Source: Multifurca ochricompacta
Lineage: Eukaryota; Basidiomycota; Agaricomycetes; Russulales; Russulaceae
Length of the DNA: 16,426 nucleotides
Reading direction: 5' to 3'
Assembly: GCA_022496185.1 (NCBI GenBank)
Contig: WTXG01000513.1
Span: 1-16,426, forward strand
In this document: in pieces, positions 15,367-16,426 of the stretch
How positions within the stretch are numbered: position 1 is the first letter of the stretch
Layout: each line of letters begins with the position of its first letter
The notes under the pieces: generated by a model
What the model saw: only the letters and a program-made list of their open reading frames with translations
The model's database searches: none
Told to the model about the DNA's origin: nothing
Translations under genes and position numbers: made by a program

Positions 15367-15907
15367 TCAAACTACCCAACTCTAGGGCTTTGACTCCATC
15401 TTGACCATCACAGACCATGACTACTCCAAGGCAGCTCTCTTCATACCATGCAAGGAGTCCATCACAGCGGAAGGAGTGGCCAAACTCTATCTTGACCATG
15501 TTTACCAACACTATGGTCTCCCAGAAAAGATCATATCTGACCGAGACCCACGCTTTACTTCAACATTCGCCAGAGCATTATGCAAGGTTCTGGACATACA
15601 ACAAAACATCTCGACAGCCTACCACCCCCAGACAGATGGACAGTCAGAGCGTACCAATCAATGGCTGGAGCAATACCTCCGATTCTGGTGCAACGGACAA
15701 CAGGACGACTGGGCAGACTGGCTGGCAACAGTGGAGTTTGCACATAACTCCTGGCCTAACGGCACAACAAGAACCCCCCATTTTCCCTTATCATGGGCTG
15801 GGTACCATGCACCACATGGACTGATAAGCCAACGAATGTCCCCACGACCACACAGCAGCTCAGCCAATGGGATGAGATCCGGAAATCGGCCAATGAAAAC
15901 CTGCTAA
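15300..15907 (+). pseudogene. Gypsy pol: integrase catalytic core
   Basis: Starts in one frame (MFPITPTMSLPFQTIAMDF) and shifts near 15384 (probable 1-nt deletion) to a second one, open to 15907. Catalytic triad: Asp in LTITDHDYSK, Asp in IISDRDPRFTS, Glu in QTDGQSERTNQWLEQ, all present. From about 15777, in a run of six C, the frame is lost again, so the residues from there to 15907 do not belong to the protein. Integrase joins the cDNA to the host DNA. Confidence 0.88.
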
Positions 15908-16390
15908 AGGCACAGCAAGCCTTATCGGATAAGCCCTCGAAATTCACACCTTATCGAGTTGACGAACAGGTCTGGCTAGAAGGAAGCACATCCACACTTC
16001 ACACCCCACGGCTAAGTTGGCACCCCGACGTCACGGACCCTTCAGAATCACAAGGAAATTATCGGATGTATCATATGAACTCGAACTCCCCCCACATGGA
16101 AGATCCACCCAGTCTTCCATGCGAAGCTTCTAACACCATACAGGAAACATCCATTCATGGGGAAAACTTCCCAAGACCTCCACCGGACCTAGTTGATGGA
16201 GAAGCAGAGTGGGAAGTGGAGCAGATCATGAACTCCGCTTATCGAGGCCAAGGGTGCAAACTACATTACCTGATCAAGTGGAAGGGATTCCCAGACTCTG
16301 ACAATTCGTGGGAACCAGCCGGGAATATCTTTGCCCCGGACTTGCACGGAGTTCCATTTACGGCATCCTCAGGCGCCCAGGAGCAGTTAA
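15793..16390 (+). pseudogene. Gypsy pol: integrase C-terminal region and chromodomain
   Basis: The expected protein is spread over several frames, with 1-nt breaks near 15983, 16090 (six C), 16142 and 16345. Parts seen: MGWVPCTTWTDKPTNVP, KPSKFTPYRVDEQVW, the HPVFHAKLLTPY motif, WEVEQIMNS, and the chromodomain GCKLHYLIKWKGFPDSDNSW with its aromatic residues. The ending that corresponds to the minus-strand copy (EFHLRHPQAPRSS then TAA) is at 16349-16390. Chromodomains of this type recognise heterochromatin marks and direct integration. Confidence 0.85.
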
Positions 16391-16426
16391 AAGGAGAGCA
16401 AACCCCGGCTTTCCCTCCCCAGAACA
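16391..16426 (+). other. Start of the 3' non-coding region of the gypsy element
   Basis: 36 bases after the inferred pol stop. No LTR terminus is seen; the polypurine tract and 3' LTR must lie beyond the window. Confidence 0.4.

Larger units (their letters stand above)
10809..16426 (+). mobile_element. Ty3/gypsy chromovirus, plus strand (5' LTR to chromodomain)
   Basis: LTR, gag, protease, RT, RNase H, integrase and chromodomain in gypsy order. The pol parts match the minus-strand remnant at 1-3312. CpG is frequent (about 20 in 15901-16380), so it is the youngest layer. It is inserted in the RT of copia copy 2; ATATT at 10804-10808 is the expected left half of the target duplication. The 3' LTR lies beyond the window. 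About nine frame breaks and two TGA codons make this copy non-autonomous as written. Confidence 0.93.

Noticed and set aside
1..16426. Host genes, tRNA or rRNA genes, bacterial operons, CRISPR arrays or defence systems
   Set aside because: All frames of any quality belong to retrotransposon gag or pol; nothing else with domain support or RNA gene structure was recognised by eye.

Overview
The window holds no recognisable host gene. It is a nest of LTR retrotransposons from a eukaryotic genome, most likely a filamentous fungus and probably a basidiomycete (Agaricomycetes). That placement is inference. It rests on chromodomain Ty3/gypsy and Ty1/copia polyproteins of the type common in mushroom genomes, a ~65-72 nt intron-like segment with GTAAGT and CTAAC signals, and strong CpG loss in the oldest element.

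Layout, left to right. (1) 1-3312, minus strand: a decayed Ty3/gypsy chromovirus, of which only the end of RT, RNase H, integrase and chromodomain remain. It has almost no CpG left and its stops are TGA, mostly where the younger copy has arginine. It is interrupted at about 1208-2297 by a solo LTR of the copia family found to the right (minus orientation). That LTR is itself split by a 605-bp solo LTR at 1335-1939, flanked by a perfect 5-bp duplication CAGAG. (2) 3313-5856, plus strand: copia copy 1 (LTR, long untranslated leader, start of gag), inserted in the gypsy remnant. Its leader carries a 742-bp TG...CA insertion (4256-4997) with a GTCTA duplication; the uninterrupted site is visible in copy 2 at 6791-6795. 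(3) 5857-10808: copia copy 2 of the same family, inserted in the gag of copy 1. It has an LTR, leader, frameshifted gag, protease, integrase and most of RT, and stops abruptly. (4) 10809 to the window end: a second gypsy chromovirus of the same family as (1), in plus orientation and inserted in the RT of copia copy 2. It has a 584-bp 5' LTR (TGTTACG...CGTAACA), gag, protease, RT, RNase H, integrase and chromodomain. The 3' LTR is outside the window.

All elements look dead as written. The gypsy (+) has a GTG where the gag start should be, two TGA stops in pol and about nine single-base frame breaks. Copia copy 2 has frame breaks, a TGA in RT and a lysine at the catalytic glutamate position of integrase. 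CpG content rises from the oldest to the youngest layer, which agrees with the order of nesting.

Three structures deserve attention. In the copia LTR, two pairs of internal direct repeats are identical within each LTR copy but differ between the three copies, and an intron-like segment lies between them. In the gypsy LTR, an 11-nt segment about 30 bp after the TATA box is perfectly complementary to an 11-nt site just after the LTR, the arrangement of Tf1-type self-priming. Solo LTRs are frequent (three in 16 kb).
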